Shown piece after piece: positions 25,426 to 34,220 of a DNA stretch of 64,000 bases. The notes below the pieces were generated by a model. The model saw only the letters and a program-made list of their open reading frames with translations. It ran no database searches and had not been told where the DNA came from. Source of the DNA: Micromonospora haikouensis (GTDB lineage Bacteria; Actinomycetota; Actinomycetes; Mycobacteriales; Micromonosporaceae); NCBI RefSeq assembly GCF_900091595.1, contig NZ_FMCW01000009.1:62001-126000 (forward strand), given 5' to 3'. Numbering within the stretch: position 1 is the stretch's first letter; the number at the start of each line of letters is the position of its first letter. The position numbers were made by a program, and so were the translations under genes.

Positions 25426-27018
25426 GTGGAGGAGTTCGACTACGTCGTGGTGGGCGCGGGCGCGGCCGGATGCGTGCTGGCCCACCGGCTCAGCGCGGAC
25501 CCGGCGACCCGGGTGCTGCTGGTCGAGGCCGGCGGGTGGGACCGCAGCCCGTTCGTGCGCATCCCCAAGGCGTTCAGCCGGCTGATGGACGACCGGCGCA
25601 CCGCCTGGCACTACCCGGCCGAGGCGGCGCCGGGGCGGCGGGAGGTGTGGCAGCGCGGCCGGCTGGTCGGCGGGTCCAGCTCCGTCAACGGCATGGTCTA
25701 CGGCCGGGGCGACCGCCTCGACTGGGACGGCCTGGAGCGCCTCGGCAACCCGGGCTGGGGGTGGGACACCATGCTGCCGATCTTCAAGCGGCTGGAGGAC
25801 CATCCGCTGGGCGCGTCGCCCACGCGCGGGGCCGGCGGGCCGCTGCGGCTGTCGTCGGCGACCGGCACCGACGCGCTCTGCGAGGACGTGATCGCCGCCG
25901 GCCAGGCGCTGGGCTGGCGCCGGTCCGACGACCTCAACGCCACCGAGGACGAGCGGATCGGGTACGTCACGGCGACCATCCGCGACGGCCGCCGGGTCAG
26001 CGCCGCCGACGCGTTCCTGCACCCGGTGCGGGACCGGCCGAACCTGACCGTCGCGGTGGGCACCGCCGTGCGGCGGATCCTCGTGCGCGGCGGCCGGGCG
26101 GTCGGCGTACGGGCCGGCAGCGGCGGCCGCACCGTCGACTACGCGGCCTCGGCGGAGGTGATCCTCGCCGCCGGGGCGATCGCCAGCCCGCAACTGTTGC
26201 AGGTGTCGGGCATCGGGCCCGCCGACACGCTACGCCGGGCCGGCGTCGACGTGCTGCTCGACCGGCCCCGGGTGGGCCTCGGGCTGCGCGAGCACCGGTC
26301 GGTGCCGGCGCAGTTCCGGCTGGTCGGCGACGGCGGCTACAACCACATGCTGGGCAGCCTGCTCGGGCAGGGCCTGGCCACGCTGCGGTACGCGCTGACC
26401 CGGCGGGGCCCGCTGAGCCTGCCGGTGCACGACGTGGGGGCGCACATCCGGTCCACGCCGCAGGTCGACCACCCGGACGCCCAGTTGCTGATCGCGCCGT
26501 TCTCGGCGGCCCCGCCCCGGCCGGGCCACGCGCTGGAGCTGGAGACCGAGGCGGGGATGATGGGGCTGTGCACGGTCACCCGGCCGGACAGCGAGGGCAG
26601 CCTCGCCATCTCCTCGGCCGACCCGGGCACGCCGCCGCGGATCGTGGCCAACTACTTCGCCACCGGGCACGACCGGCGGGTCCTCGTGGACGCGTTCCGC
26701 CGGATGCGGGAGCTGTTCGCCACCGCGCCGATCGCCGGGCGGATCGCCGCCGAGACGGTGCCCGGCCCGGCCGTGCGCGGCGACCGGGAGATCGTCGAGG
26801 CGGCGCTTTCGCTGGGCTACTGCGGCTACCACGCCGTCGGCACCTGCGGCATGGGCCCGTCCGACGAGCACGTCGTCGACGCCCGGCTGCGGGTACGCGG
26901 CGTCGACGCGCTGCGGGTGGTGGACGCCTCGGTGCTGCCGGTGCTGGTGTCCGGGTACCTCAACGCGCCGGTGATGGCGCTGGCCTGGCGGGCGGCCGAC
27001 CTGATCCTGGCCGACTGA
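25426..27018 (+). CDS. GMC-family FAD-dependent oxidoreductase
   Basis: 530 residues. The N-terminal FAD-binding motif is EFDYVVVGAGAAGCVLAHRL; GMC signature 1 is GRLVGGSSSVNGMVYGRG, and signature 2 is GAIASPQLLQVSGIGP. The C-terminal region has YCGYHAVGTCGMG with the catalytic His and GYLNAPVMALAWRAADLIL with the second active-site position as Asn. GMC enzymes oxidise alcohols such as choline, aryl alcohols or sugars. The substrate is not evident, and no betaine-aldehyde dehydrogenase is adjacent. I chose GTG 25426 because GAGGG precedes it at good spacing; GTG 25414 would add four residues. Confidence 0.92.
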   Translation: MEEFDYVVVGAGAAGCVLAHRLSADPATRVLLVEAGGWDRSPFVRIPKAFSRLMDDRRTAWHYPAEAAPGRREVWQRGRLVGGSSSVNGMVYGRGDRLDWDGLERLGNPGWGWDTMLPIFKRLEDHPLGASPTRGAGGPLRLSSATGTDALCEDVIAAGQALGWRRSDDLNATEDERIGYVTATIRDGRRVSAADAFLHPVRDRPNLTVAVGTAVRRILVRGGRAVGVRAGSGGRTVDYAASAEVILAAGAIASPQLLQVSGIGPADTLRRAGVDVLLDRPRVGLGLREHRSVPAQFRLVGDGGYNHMLGSLLGQGLATLRYALTRRGPLSLPVHDVGAHIRSTPQVDHPDAQLLIAPFSAAPPRPGHALELETEAGMMGLCTVTRPDSEGSLAISSADPGTPPRIVANYFATGHDRRVLVDAFRRMRELFATAPIAGRIAAETVPGPAVRGDREIVEAALSLGYCGYHAVGTCGMGPSDEHVVDARLRVRGVDALRVVDASVLPVLVSGYLNAPVMALAWRAADLILAD

Positions 27019-27084
27019 CTCCGGACGGGCGGGGTACGGGAGCACAATCGACCGGACGACACGCACAGGATTGGGGTTCGACTC

Positions 27085-27957
27085 ATGGGTGACGACGCTG
27101 GCAGGCAGCCCGCGAAGGACTCCGGCACCTACCGGATCGGCGGCGACCTCCAGGTCGACCGGCTCGGCTACGGGGCGATGCAGCTCACCGGGCCGGGCGT
27201 GTGGGGCGACCCGAGGGACCCGGCGGAGGCGGTGCGGGTGCTGCGCCGGGCGTACGAGCTGGGCGTGACGTTCATCGACACCGCCGACTCGTACGGGCCG
27301 TTCGTCTCCGAGCTGCTGATCCGGCAGGCGCTGCACCCGTACGCCGACGACCTGGTCATCGCGACCAAGGCCGGGCTGACCCGCTCCGGGCCGGGCGACT
27401 GGCGGCCGGTGGGCCGGCCGGAGTACCTGCGCCAGCAGTGCGAGTTGAGCCTGCGCCACCTGGGCCTGGAGTCCATCGGGCTCTACCAGCTGCACCGCAT
27501 CGACTCGTTGGTGCCGCTGGCCGACCAGCTCGGCGAGCTGGCGCTGCTCAAGCAGGAGGGCAAGATCCGGCACATCGGGCTGTCCGAGGTGACCGTCGCG
27601 CAGATCGAGCAGGCCCGCCAGATCACGCCGATCGTGTCGGTGCAGAACCTCTACAACCTGGCCGACCGCAGCGCCGAGGACGTGCTCGACCACTGCGAGC
27701 GCAACGACCTGGCGTTCATCCCGTGGTTCCCGATCGCCACCGGCAACCTGGCGAAGCCGGGCGGCCCGCTGGACGCGATCTCCACCGACCACGGCGCGAC
27801 GCCCGCGCAGCTCGCGCTCGCCTGGCTGTTGCGGCGCTCGCCGGTCGTGCTCCCCATCCCGGGTACGTCGTCGGTGGCGCACCTGGAGGAGAACGTGGCC
27901 GCCGCGCAGGTGCAGCTCACCGACGACGAGTACGCGGCCCTCGCGAAGGCCGCCTGA
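27085..27957 (+). CDS. Aldo/keto reductase
   Basis: 290 residues, a TIM-barrel NADPH-dependent reductase of carbonyl compounds. The catalytic tetrad is visible: Asp and Tyr in FIDTADSYGPFVSELLIRQA, Lys in LVIATKAGL, and His in LYQLHRIDS. The cofactor-binding end carries VLPIPGTSSVAHLEENVAAA. It is closest to the general AKR family of actinobacteria; the substrate is unknown. The gap to the GMC gene is 66 bp, so co-transcription is possible. Confidence 0.93.
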   Translation: MGDDAGRQPAKDSGTYRIGGDLQVDRLGYGAMQLTGPGVWGDPRDPAEAVRVLRRAYELGVTFIDTADSYGPFVSELLIRQALHPYADDLVIATKAGLTRSGPGDWRPVGRPEYLRQQCELSLRHLGLESIGLYQLHRIDSLVPLADQLGELALLKQEGKIRHIGLSEVTVAQIEQARQITPIVSVQNLYNLADRSAEDVLDHCERNDLAFIPWFPIATGNLAKPGGPLDAISTDHGATPAQLALAWLLRRSPVVLPIPGTSSVAHLEENVAAAQVQLTDDEYAALAKAA

Positions 27958-28062
27958 GCCCGCCGCCGGGTGCCGGCAGAACGGCCGTGTCCCGACAGGC
28001 ATCAGCCGCCGGGTGACGCTAACCTGGCCGGGTCCCGTCTCCCGAGCCTCCCGGATGCGCCG

Positions 28063-29064
28063 ATGACCGTCGAATATCTGCTGACCACCGACGACCTCGA
28101 CGAGATCGGGCACCTGGAAAGCCCGGAGCGCGCCGACCCGGAGGCGCTGCTGGCTCGCCTGCTACGTGCCGTCGACTCCGACCGGATCGCCGACCCGCGC
28201 GACCGGGGCTACGCGCTGTCGCTCGCCTCGGGCATCGCCGAGACCGAGCTCAAGGACCTGGCCCGGGCGCTCGACCTGGCCGACCGGGCCGTCGAGGCGG
28301 ACCGGGCCAGCGGCGAGTCGATCGTGTCCGCACGCGCCGACCGGGCCCGGCTGCTGCACCTGCTCGGCCGCGCCGACGAGGCGATGGCCGAGCTGACCGC
28401 GCTGCGCCCGCTGTTGGAGACCGACCCCACGGCGTCGTATCTGGTCGACACGCTGGAGGACACCGGCCGGGTCGAGCTGGCCGAGCGGTGGCTGACGGAG
28501 GCGGCGCGAGCCGTCATGGGGCGGGTCCACGAGCCGGAGTCGGAGGAGGCCCGTCGGGCGGCCGGCGCGATGCTGTACGGGCTCGTGCGGCACCGCCACC
28601 GCATCCGCGCCGATCTGGGGCTGCCGCACGACGACCTCGACGACCTGTCCGACCGGCTGGACGCCGCCGGGCCCACCCCGGACCCGGCCGCCGGCACCCG
28701 CGAGGGCCTGCTGTTCTGGCCGCGGGCGGACCTGAACGCCCTGCTGCTGCGCTGGCCGGCCCTGGCCACGCAGCTCGGGGCGAACTGGGACGAGCACCGG
28801 GGCGTCGTCGAGCGGGAGCTAATCGGGCTGGCCGCCGACGGGGCGCCGGGCCTCGCCCTCGTGCCCGGCTCCGCCGACGGGTTCGCCGCCCACGTTGCCG
28901 ACGGCGACCTCGACCCGACCGACGAGGAGACCGTCGACTCCTACGCGGAGACGCTGTTGGCCTCGCTCGACGCGATGCCGTGGCCGCCCGGCCGCAACGA
29001 CCCGTGCTGGTGCGGCGCCGGCGGCAAGTACAAGAAGTGCTGCCTGCCCCGATCCCGCGGCTGA
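28063..29064 (+). CDS. SEC-C motif protein with TPR-like helical region
   Basis: 333 residues. Residues about 20-190 are helical with TPR-like spacing (ALDLADRAVEADRASGESIV and LLHLLGRADEAMAELTALRP). The extreme C-terminus is a zinc-binding SEC-C motif, GRNDPCWCGAGGKYKKCC. SEC-C motifs in SecA and many small proteins bind zinc and mediate interaction. The rest of the protein is not recognised, so no pathway can be named. I chose ATG 28063; the frame is open further upstream but without natural protein sequence. Confidence 0.85.
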   Translation: MTVEYLLTTDDLDEIGHLESPERADPEALLARLLRAVDSDRIADPRDRGYALSLASGIAETELKDLARALDLADRAVEADRASGESIVSARADRARLLHLLGRADEAMAELTALRPLLETDPTASYLVDTLEDTGRVELAERWLTEAARAVMGRVHEPESEEARRAAGAMLYGLVRHRHRIRADLGLPHDDLDDLSDRLDAAGPTPDPAAGTREGLLFWPRADLNALLLRWPALATQLGANWDEHRGVVERELIGLAADGAPGLALVPGSADGFAAHVADGDLDPTDEETVDSYAETLLASLDAMPWPPGRNDPCWCGAGGKYKKCCLPRSRG

Positions 29065-29157
29065 CCGCCACGGGGCCCACGGGGGCGGGCGCAGCCGCTA
29101 GCCTCCGACCCGGAGGCGGCTGCCCTGAGGCGGCGCTACGGGGTGAGGAGACGAGAG

Positions 29158-29601
29158 ATGGCGGAAACCGAACGGGACCAGGCGGTCGTGGACAGCCCGG
29201 TCGACTGGGTGGCCAGCCACGTGCGGCGGTACGTGGCGACCGACGGCACCGACGGAGGCACCTTCCACGGCTACGACGCCCTTCTCATCACCACCCGGGG
29301 CCGCCGCTCCGGGCAGCTGCGGCGCACCGCGCTCATCTACGGCCGCGACGGCGACCGGGTGGTGCTGGTGGCGTCCAACGGGGGTGCGGCGACGCACCCG
29401 GCCTGGTATCTGAACCTGGTCGCCGACCCCGAGGTGGAGCTCCAGATCGGCGCGGAGCGGTTCCGGGGCCGGGCACGGACGGCGTCGGCGCAGGAGCGGC
29501 CCCGGCTGTGGGAGCTGATGGCGAAGGTCTTCCCCACGTACGCCAGATATCAGCGGGACACCGACCGGGAGATTCCCGTCGTCGTGGTCGATCGCGCCTG
29601 A
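29158..29601 (+). CDS. Deazaflavin (F420)-dependent nitroreductase family protein
   Basis: 147 residues of the Ddn-like split-barrel family. Typical sequence runs are YDALLITTRGRRSGQLRRTA, VVLVASNGGAATHPAWYLNL and VELQIGAERFRGRARTA, matching the F420-binding core. Family members reduce quinones and nitro-compounds with F420H2, which actinobacteria produce. ATG 29158 has GAGGAGA upstream at good spacing. It is convergent with the lipase gene, only 9 bp apart. Confidence 0.92.
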   Translation: MAETERDQAVVDSPVDWVASHVRRYVATDGTDGGTFHGYDALLITTRGRRSGQLRRTALIYGRDGDRVVLVASNGGAATHPAWYLNLVADPEVELQIGAERFRGRARTASAQERPRLWELMAKVFPTYARYQRDTDREIPVVVVDRA

Positions 29602-29610
29602 CGGCGGAAG

Positions 29611-30417
29611 TCAGAGGGCGTAACAGTCGGGGCGCACCGGGGAGTCGGTGAGCGCGCCCCGGACGACGGTGTACGTGGTGCCGTCGAGGACGAGGCCGAG
29701 GTGCCCGACGATCCGCAGCGGGCACCACGACTGGATGAGCACGTTGGTGGCCCCGTCGGCGAGGGTCGCGTTGTCGACGGGCCGGACCAGCTCGTCCTGG
29801 AGGGTGCGCACGGCCGTCCAGCGCACGTCGCCCGGGGTGTCGTCGCCGTCGTTGAGGGCGGTGAGGAAGCTCGACCCGATGGCCATCTGCTGGCAGGCGA
29901 CGATGCCGAGGCAGCTGCCGAGGCCGAGGAACTTGGCGATGTCGGCGACGTAGGTGCCGTAGTGCGGGGTGCCGAGGCTGACGTACCGGCCCACCCTGGT
30001 GCCGCCGCCGAGGTTGCGGATGAGGTAGCGGGAGACCAGGCCGCCCTCGGAGTGGGCGACGAGGTCGACGCGGGCCGCTCCGGTGGCGGCGCGCACCTGG
30101 TCGACGTACGCGGAGAAGGCCCGGGCGGAGTCGGCGATGTCGCCGAAGCCGAGGCCGGGGAGCTGGTAGATCCACACCCGGAAGCCGTCGACGCGCAGCC
30201 GGGCGGCGAGCGGCTCGTAGCCGAGGGCGGGGGTGCTGAGCCCGGCGACGACGATGACGGGGTTGGCGGCAGCGGCGGCCGGCGGGGCGGCGCTGGCGGG
30301 TGCGGCGGCGGGCCTGGCACCGGTGGTGGTCTGCGCTGCGGCCGGGGACGGTGCGGCCAGCGCGGCGGCGGTGGCGGTGGACGCGGCGAGGGCGGCGAGG
30401 ATCTTTCGGAGCAGCAT
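29611..30417 (-). CDS. Secreted lipase/esterase, alpha/beta hydrolase
   Basis: 268 residues with a signal peptide (cleavage near the APSPAAAQ region, residues about 20-29) and an Ala/Pro-rich linker. The hydrolase domain starts NPVIVVAGLSTPALGYEPLA. The nucleophile elbow is AHSEGGLVSRYL, with oxyanion region VIVVAGL and a downstream acidic residue. It resembles class 2-type (EstA/LipA-like) secreted actinomycete lipases, which hydrolyse esters or triglycerides outside the cell. The upstream 300-bp gap contains a palindromic repeat. Confidence 0.88.
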   Translation of the reverse strand: MLLRKILAALAASTATAAALAAPSPAAAQTTTGARPAAAPASAAPPAAAAANPVIVVAGLSTPALGYEPLAARLRVDGFRVWIYQLPGLGFGDIADSARAFSAYVDQVRAATGAARVDLVAHSEGGLVSRYLIRNLGGGTRVGRYVSLGTPHYGTYVADIAKFLGLGSCLGIVACQQMAIGSSFLTALNDGDDTPGDVRWTAVRTLQDELVRPVDNATLADGATNVLIQSWCPLRIVGHLGLVLDGTTYTVVRGALTDSPVRPDCYAL

Positions 30418-30717
30418 GGCTGCACCTCCCGGTGAGGGTGTCCCGGCGGGGCCGGGAGGAGGCAGGGAGCGTTCCGATCGATCGTGGAACGATGATGAGG
30501 CTGGCGATCCAGTGGAGTCAATGGAAAGTTACGCGCGGGTAACACGTTGTCGCGCCCAGGGCGAATTCCGGCGAACCGGGCTCATGATCGACTCCATGTC
30601 GGCGACATGGCGGTATCCGCGCCTCGGGATGCCGCCACCTCCCCGACATGATCACGGAAGTCCACGGGATGCGAAACCGTCTCGCCGTATCCGGCGCGGA
30701 CACCGACACTGTTCGTC
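30418..30717. promoter_or_regulatory. Divergent promoter region of lipase and methyltransferase genes
   Basis: 300 bp with no gene, between divergent starts. It contains a clear repeat element at 30595-30650 (listed separately) and a less GC-rich stretch 30480-30560 that could hold the lipase promoter. No other motif was recognised. Confidence 0.45.
30595..30650. repeat. Palindromic interspersed element, CATGTCGGCGACATG family, copy 1
   Basis: Begins with the 15-nt dyad CATGTCGGCGACATG and continues to GGCGGTATC. The second half, about 30626-30650, pairs with it imperfectly and ends CCGACATG. The left 23 nt match exactly the reverse complement of the right arm of the element at 51672-51728, so the two are copies of one family. 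The location between divergent genes fits a non-coding repeat. Confidence 0.8.
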
Positions 30718-31482
30718 GTGGACGATCCCGCACGACGCAACCGGGCCGCCTGGGAAACCGCCGCCGGGAAGTACGTCCGGGAGCACGACGACCTGCTGCG
30801 CGAGGCTCGGGAAGGCACGTCGCTGTTCCCGTACGAGATCGATCTGCTGCGCCCGCTGCTGCGCGCCGCACCGACGGTGGTGCACCTGCAGAGCGGCCAC
30901 GGCCTCGACGACGTGGCCCTCGTCGAGGCCGGCGCGCGTACGGTGATCGGGGTCGACTACAGCGCGGTGACGACCGGCGCGGCGAACCGGCGCGCCGCCG
31001 CACTGGGGCTGGCCTGCCGGTACGTGGTGGCCGAACTCCCCGGCGCTCCACTGCGCGACGGCTGCGCGGACCTGGTCTACACGGGCAAGGGCGCGCTGAT
31101 CTGGATGCGGGACCTGGCCGCCTGGGCGCGCGACGTCGCCCGGCTGCTGCGGCCGGCGGGTCACCTGTTCGTGTACGAGGCGCACCCGGCGGCCGCCCTG
31201 TGGAGCTGGGACGCCGACGAGCCCCGGATCCGGGCCGACCGGAGTTACTTCGGTGATTGCTTCGTCAACGACACGTTCCCGGGGAACGGCGCGGTGGAAT
31301 GGCAGTGGACCCTCGGGGAAATCGTCAACGCGGTGCTCGCTGCCGGCCTGGAACCGCTGTACCTGGCCGAACACCCCGAACCGTTCTGGCGGCCGGGCGG
31401 AGTCACGGCGGCGGCCTGGACGGGGCGGCTGCCGAACGCGTTCTCCCTGCTCGCCCGCCGCCGGCCGGAGCCGGCAGACTAG
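30718..31482 (+). CDS. SAM-dependent methyltransferase (class I)
   Basis: 254 residues. Motif I is VVHLQSGHGLDDVALVEAGA, followed by the acidic-loop VIGVDYS, the post-motif RYVVAELPGAPLRDGCADLV and AWARDVARLLRPAGHLFVYE, a Rossmann-fold methyltransferase. The canonical GxGxG is changed to SGHG. The N-terminus RNRAAWETAAGKYVREHDDL is the cap typical of UbiE/COQ5-like small-molecule methylases. The GTG start has no recognisable ribosome site and may be leaderless. The last 80 nt overlap a convergent hypothetical gene. The substrate is unknown. Confidence 0.87.
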   Translation: MDDPARRNRAAWETAAGKYVREHDDLLREAREGTSLFPYEIDLLRPLLRAAPTVVHLQSGHGLDDVALVEAGARTVIGVDYSAVTTGAANRRAAALGLACRYVVAELPGAPLRDGCADLVYTGKGALIWMRDLAAWARDVARLLRPAGHLFVYEAHPAAALWSWDADEPRIRADRSYFGDCFVNDTFPGNGAVEWQWTLGEIVNAVLAAGLEPLYLAEHPEPFWRPGGVTAAAWTGRLPNAFSLLARRRPEPAD

Positions 31483-31747
31483 CCGGCACCCGCAGCCCGG
31501 CAGGCTGCACGAAGATCGACCGGCGCGCGACCGCGTCGCCCCGCGCGTCGAGCTGGTAGCCGTCGAGCCAGGTCCACCCGTGGTAGGTGATCCAGTCGGC
31601 GTGCACCCGGATCAGCCGGAAGAAGATCGGCTCGACGAACTGCGGGCTCGCCGCCCGGGTCACGTGCAGCAGCGTCCCGGCCCGCAGCAGGGCTTCTGTC
31701 GGCGCATAGGGAGCTGAGTCATCGGCGACATCACGCGCCGCGCTCAC
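31403..31747 (-). CDS. Small hypothetical protein
   Basis: 114 residues, not assigned to any family I know. The central part RAASPQFVEPIFFRLIRVHA followed by WITYHGWTWLDGYQL is well formed and rich in aromatics; the C-terminal 30 residues are low-complexity Pro/Ala/Gly and antisense to the end of the methyltransferase. The GTG start overlaps the stop of the upstream gene (GTGA), so it is translationally coupled to the 31744-32010 gene. Codon use in the first 80 codons is normal for the genome. It may belong to a mobile or plasmid-type small-gene cluster. Confidence 0.65.
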   Translation of the reverse strand: MSAARDVADDSAPYAPTEALLRAGTLLHVTRAASPQFVEPIFFRLIRVHADWITYHGWTWLDGYQLDARGDAVARRSIFVQPAGLRVPASLPAPAGGGRAGRTRSAAAPSRPPP

Positions 31748-32010
31748 AGCCTGCCGCCCTCGCCGTCACCGTCACCCGCCCCGCCTCCAGCCCCGCCCAC
31801 GGCGTCGGCCCCGCCTTCGGCCTCGGGCTCCGGCCCGTGCGGCCAGTGCCGATGGCTGATCGGTAGGCGGTGGCGGTGCCGGCAGGGCAGCTCGTTGCCG
31901 CACGCGCAGACGTACCGCCACCGGACCCACGACCACACCGGCTTGTGCCGACAGGCCAGGGTCAGGGCGGTGGCGAGCAGGTACTCCTTGTAGGACACTC
32001 GTCGTGGCAT
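31744..32010 (-). CDS. Small Cys/His-rich hypothetical protein
   Basis: 88 residues. The N-terminal half is basic and carries cysteines and histidines: ACRHKPVWSWVRWRYVCACG then NELPCRHRHRLPISHRH, suggesting possible metal binding. The C-terminal 30 residues are Gly/Asp/Glu low complexity. I chose ATG 32010 over an upstream one at 32034 because TGGTGG precedes it at proper spacing. It is the first gene of a two-gene unit and divergent from an excisionase-like gene, sharing a dyad in the 78-bp spacer. Function unknown. Confidence 0.6.
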   Translation of the reverse strand: MPRRVSYKEYLLATALTLACRHKPVWSWVRWRYVCACGNELPCRHRHRLPISHRHWPHGPEPEAEGGADAVGGAGGGAGDGDGEGGRL

Positions 32011-32029
32011 ATGACCACCATTGCGGCAG

Positions 32030-32047
32030 GCCAACCGGTCAATTGGC
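32030..32047. promoter_or_regulatory. Dyad in divergent promoter of small-gene cluster
   Basis: GCCAA-N8-TTGGC dyad, centred between the divergent starts at 32010 and 32089. The symmetry and position suggest an operator, possibly for the adjacent HTH protein. No binding evidence. Confidence 0.4.
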
Positions 32048-32088
32048 TATTGCCGATCGGACAGCGACGACCGCCCTACCGTCGGCGC

Positions 32089-32304
32089 ATGGGTCGTGGC
32101 TCGGTGCTCCTGATGGGGCCCTACGAGATCGCAGAGCGCCTGGGCGTGTCGCGGCAGCGGTTCCAGCAGCTCACCCGGTATCCCACCTTCCCGAAGCCCT
32201 ACCAGGAGCTGCGCGGCATGAAGGTGTGGCTGGCCGAGGACGTCGAAGAGTGGATCAGGAAGTACCGCCAGCCGCGCCCCACCGAGGACGACACCCCGGA
32301 ATGA
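32089..32304 (+). CDS. Excisionase/AlpA-like helix-turn-helix protein
   Basis: 71 residues, mostly one DNA-binding domain: GPYEIAERLGVSRQRFQQLT, then PTFPKPYQELRGMKVWLAED and VEEWIRKYRQP. This is the winged-helix layout of phage excisionases and AlpA/MerR-like regulators, where the wing positions a conserved Trp. Such proteins typically control excision or small gene clusters on mobile elements, but no integrase is found in the window. An ATG at 32113 is an alternative start. It is divergent from the small hypothetical genes. Confidence 0.75.
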   Translation: MGRGSVLLMGPYEIAERLGVSRQRFQQLTRYPTFPKPYQELRGMKVWLAEDVEEWIRKYRQPRPTEDDTPE

Positions 32305-32509
32305 TGCGTGCGGCCGGACGGTTGGCTTGCTTCCCTGCAAGGTGGCCTTACCCACGGCCGCGAGCCGCGTCGGTCGCAGTGCCTGGCCCCTGTTGCTGCA
32401 GGTCAGGCACCCCGCAGGGCCGGCCCCTGGCCTTCCATGCTCCAGGTGCTCAATGCTGCTGTCCGCCAGCCGTCACACCCCACTCGCATAGGGCGCTTGA
32501 ATAGCATCC
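32305..32509. other. Intergenic stretch
   Basis: 205 bp after the HTH gene. Base composition is lower in GC than neighbours. I see no gene, terminator or repeat. The following gene starts without a clear ribosome site. Confidence 0.4.
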
Positions 32510-33037
32510 ATGAGGAATGCGCCCAAGCTGCTGATTGCAGCAGCGGCAGTGACGGGAACCGTGGCCTACAGCCTTCCGCAGCCATGGTCACTTGTGGCGG
32601 CCCTAGCCGACCTGCTCTTGATCGGCCTCGCCGGTGGGCTTTGGCGGAGGGCACACGAGCGGGAATCCCTCCAGCACGCGCCCGGCAGGTCCGAAGACCG
32701 GCCGATCCCGCAACCGGGAGCGTACTTTCCCTTCCCCTACGACGACTCAGAGAACGAAAGCGCGCGTGCGGCGCCTTTATCAGCTCGGCGCAGGCGCTGG
32801 CGCGGCTCTACTATCAAGGACACGCCATCACGTACCAGCCGTTTAGGACGACAGCTGCGACTTCGACTCAACAGGATTGTCAGCGCGGAGGACGGCGCGA
32901 CGAGTGGGAGTGAGAGCTTGGTGGATCTGGCAGCCAGATTGCAGCGAACGAACAGACGGGGTCAGCTATGGTGGTTCCTGGCCGGCGTAGCTGCTTCCAT
33001 ACCCACAGGTGTCCTGGTCAACCTTCTGACGGGCTAG
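32510..33037 (+). CDS. Hypothetical membrane protein
   Basis: 175 residues with an N-terminal membrane segment (PKLLIAAAAVTGTVAYSL), a second hydrophobic run (LVAALADLLLIGLAGGLW) and a C-terminal one (QLWWFLAGVAASIPTGVLVN). Between the last two is a hydrophilic, Arg-rich region of about 110 residues. No family is recognised. Codon use and GC content are less biased than in neighbouring genes, a sign of recent acquisition or relaxed selection. The ATG has no clear ribosome site; leaderless initiation is possible. Confidence 0.6.
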   Translation: MRNAPKLLIAAAAVTGTVAYSLPQPWSLVAALADLLLIGLAGGLWRRAHERESLQHAPGRSEDRPIPQPGAYFPFPYDDSENESARAAPLSARRRRWRGSTIKDTPSRTSRLGRQLRLRLNRIVSAEDGATSGSESLVDLAARLQRTNRRGQLWWFLAGVAASIPTGVLVNLLTG

Positions 33038-33175
33038 CGGCAAGCAGCGACGTCCTGTCAGGATCAGCGAAGTGCGCCCTGTCGGCGAGGTCGACCACCA
33101 TGCCCCTGACCCGGCCCGAACCACTCCATCCACCGCTGCCTTGGCCGCTGGGGCGGCCAAGGCAGCGGTCACGGA

Positions 33176-34009
33176 TCAGCTGGCGATCCGGCCCATCGCG
33201 CCGTAGCCGAGCTGCCGCGACGGCGTTTGGACATCCACGTCCAGACCCGGGTCCGGACGCCAGTCCGCCATCAGGGTCACCCCCGGATCAACCAGTTCCA
33301 TACCTTCGAACCAGGACGCGAACGTCGCCTTGTCCCGCACGTGGAGGGTCGCGCCGACCCCGGCTTGGTAGGCGGCGACCATTCGGTCTACCTGTGCTCT
33401 TGTTTCCGCGTCCACCGTGTCGGCGGTGAGGTGGGAGATCGCGAGGTGACTGCCAGGCGCCAGGGCGTCCCGATACGCCGCGACGAGCCCCTTCGGATCA
33501 TCCTCGTCGGGAACGAACACGAGCAGCCCACCCAGGATGATCCCCACCGGCTGAGACAAGTCAATCAAATCGCGGATTGCCGGGTGTGCCCATACCTGCT
33601 CGGGGTGCCTCCCGTCGGCTTCCGCCATGGCGGCAAGCGGCTCCTTCGCAAGAATCTCCTCGCCGTGGATGACGGCCGACGGGTCGTTGTCCACATAAAT
33701 CACCCGCGCGCGGGGGTTGAGGGCGTGCGCCACCTCGTGCGTATTGTTGGCCGTCGGCAGACCCGCCGCGATATCGATGAACTGCTCCACCCCCTGCGCC
33801 ACCAGATATCGCACGGATCGGCGCAGCCACTCCCGGTTACCGCGAGCCAGCAGGTCGACGCTGGGGAGCGTCAGCTTGATGCGCTCCGCCTTCTGCCGGT
33901 CGATGGCGAAGTTGTAGAGTCCTCCCAGATAGTAATCGTAAATCCGTGCGATGTTGGCGTTTTCCACGTCAGCTACCGCTTTATCCAGGCGGTTGGCGAT
34001 TGCCGTCAT
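33176..34009 (-). CDS. DUF574/PF04672-type SAM-dependent methyltransferase
   Basis: 277 residues of the S-adenosyl methyltransferase family abundant in actinomycetes. Diagnostic sequence: NANIARIYDYYLGGLYNFAI, RGNREWLRRSVRYLVAQGV, FIDIAAGLPTANNTHEVAHA (motif I) and ARVIYVDNDPSAVIHGEEIL. Its targets are unknown; family genes often lie beside XRE/DUF397 regulatory pairs, not evident here. I chose ATG 34009, which has AAGGGG six nt upstream; the frame extends upstream without family similarity. It sits in the small-gene region and is preceded by a low-GC gap. Confidence 0.9.
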   Translation of the reverse strand: MTAIANRLDKAVADVENANIARIYDYYLGGLYNFAIDRQKAERIKLTLPSVDLLARGNREWLRRSVRYLVAQGVEQFIDIAAGLPTANNTHEVAHALNPRARVIYVDNDPSAVIHGEEILAKEPLAAMAEADGRHPEQVWAHPAIRDLIDLSQPVGIILGGLLVFVPDEDDPKGLVAAYRDALAPGSHLAISHLTADTVDAETRAQVDRMVAAYQAGVGATLHVRDKATFASWFEGMELVDPGVTLMADWRPDPGLDVDVQTPSRQLGYGAMGRIAS

Positions 34010-34220
34010 TCGAGCCCCTTCGGATTTTGCTACGGCGCGGGACCGGCTCGCCGGTCCGCCACATGATAATCCGACAACCATGGATATTGCGATGCTGTGT
34101 CCGCCATCGATTTGACCGTGCGGACGCTCTTACGGCAGCCGCCGCTCGTGGCCGTCAGCTTGGAAAAGACTCAATAATGACGGTTGCGGTGGTGCTTCAC
34201 GAGGCCGGCGGTCGGCCGGC
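34010..34220. other. Low-GC intergenic stretch
   Basis: 211 bp upstream of the DUF574 methyltransferase gene and downstream of a small ORF pair. It is visibly richer in A/T, e.g. around 34061-34110 and 34160-34190, and presumably holds the methyltransferase promoter. No coding signal or clear repeat. Confidence 0.4.

Noticed and set aside
32305..32509. Possible small gene after the HTH protein
   Set aside because: Short frames have no ribosome site and no codon bias.
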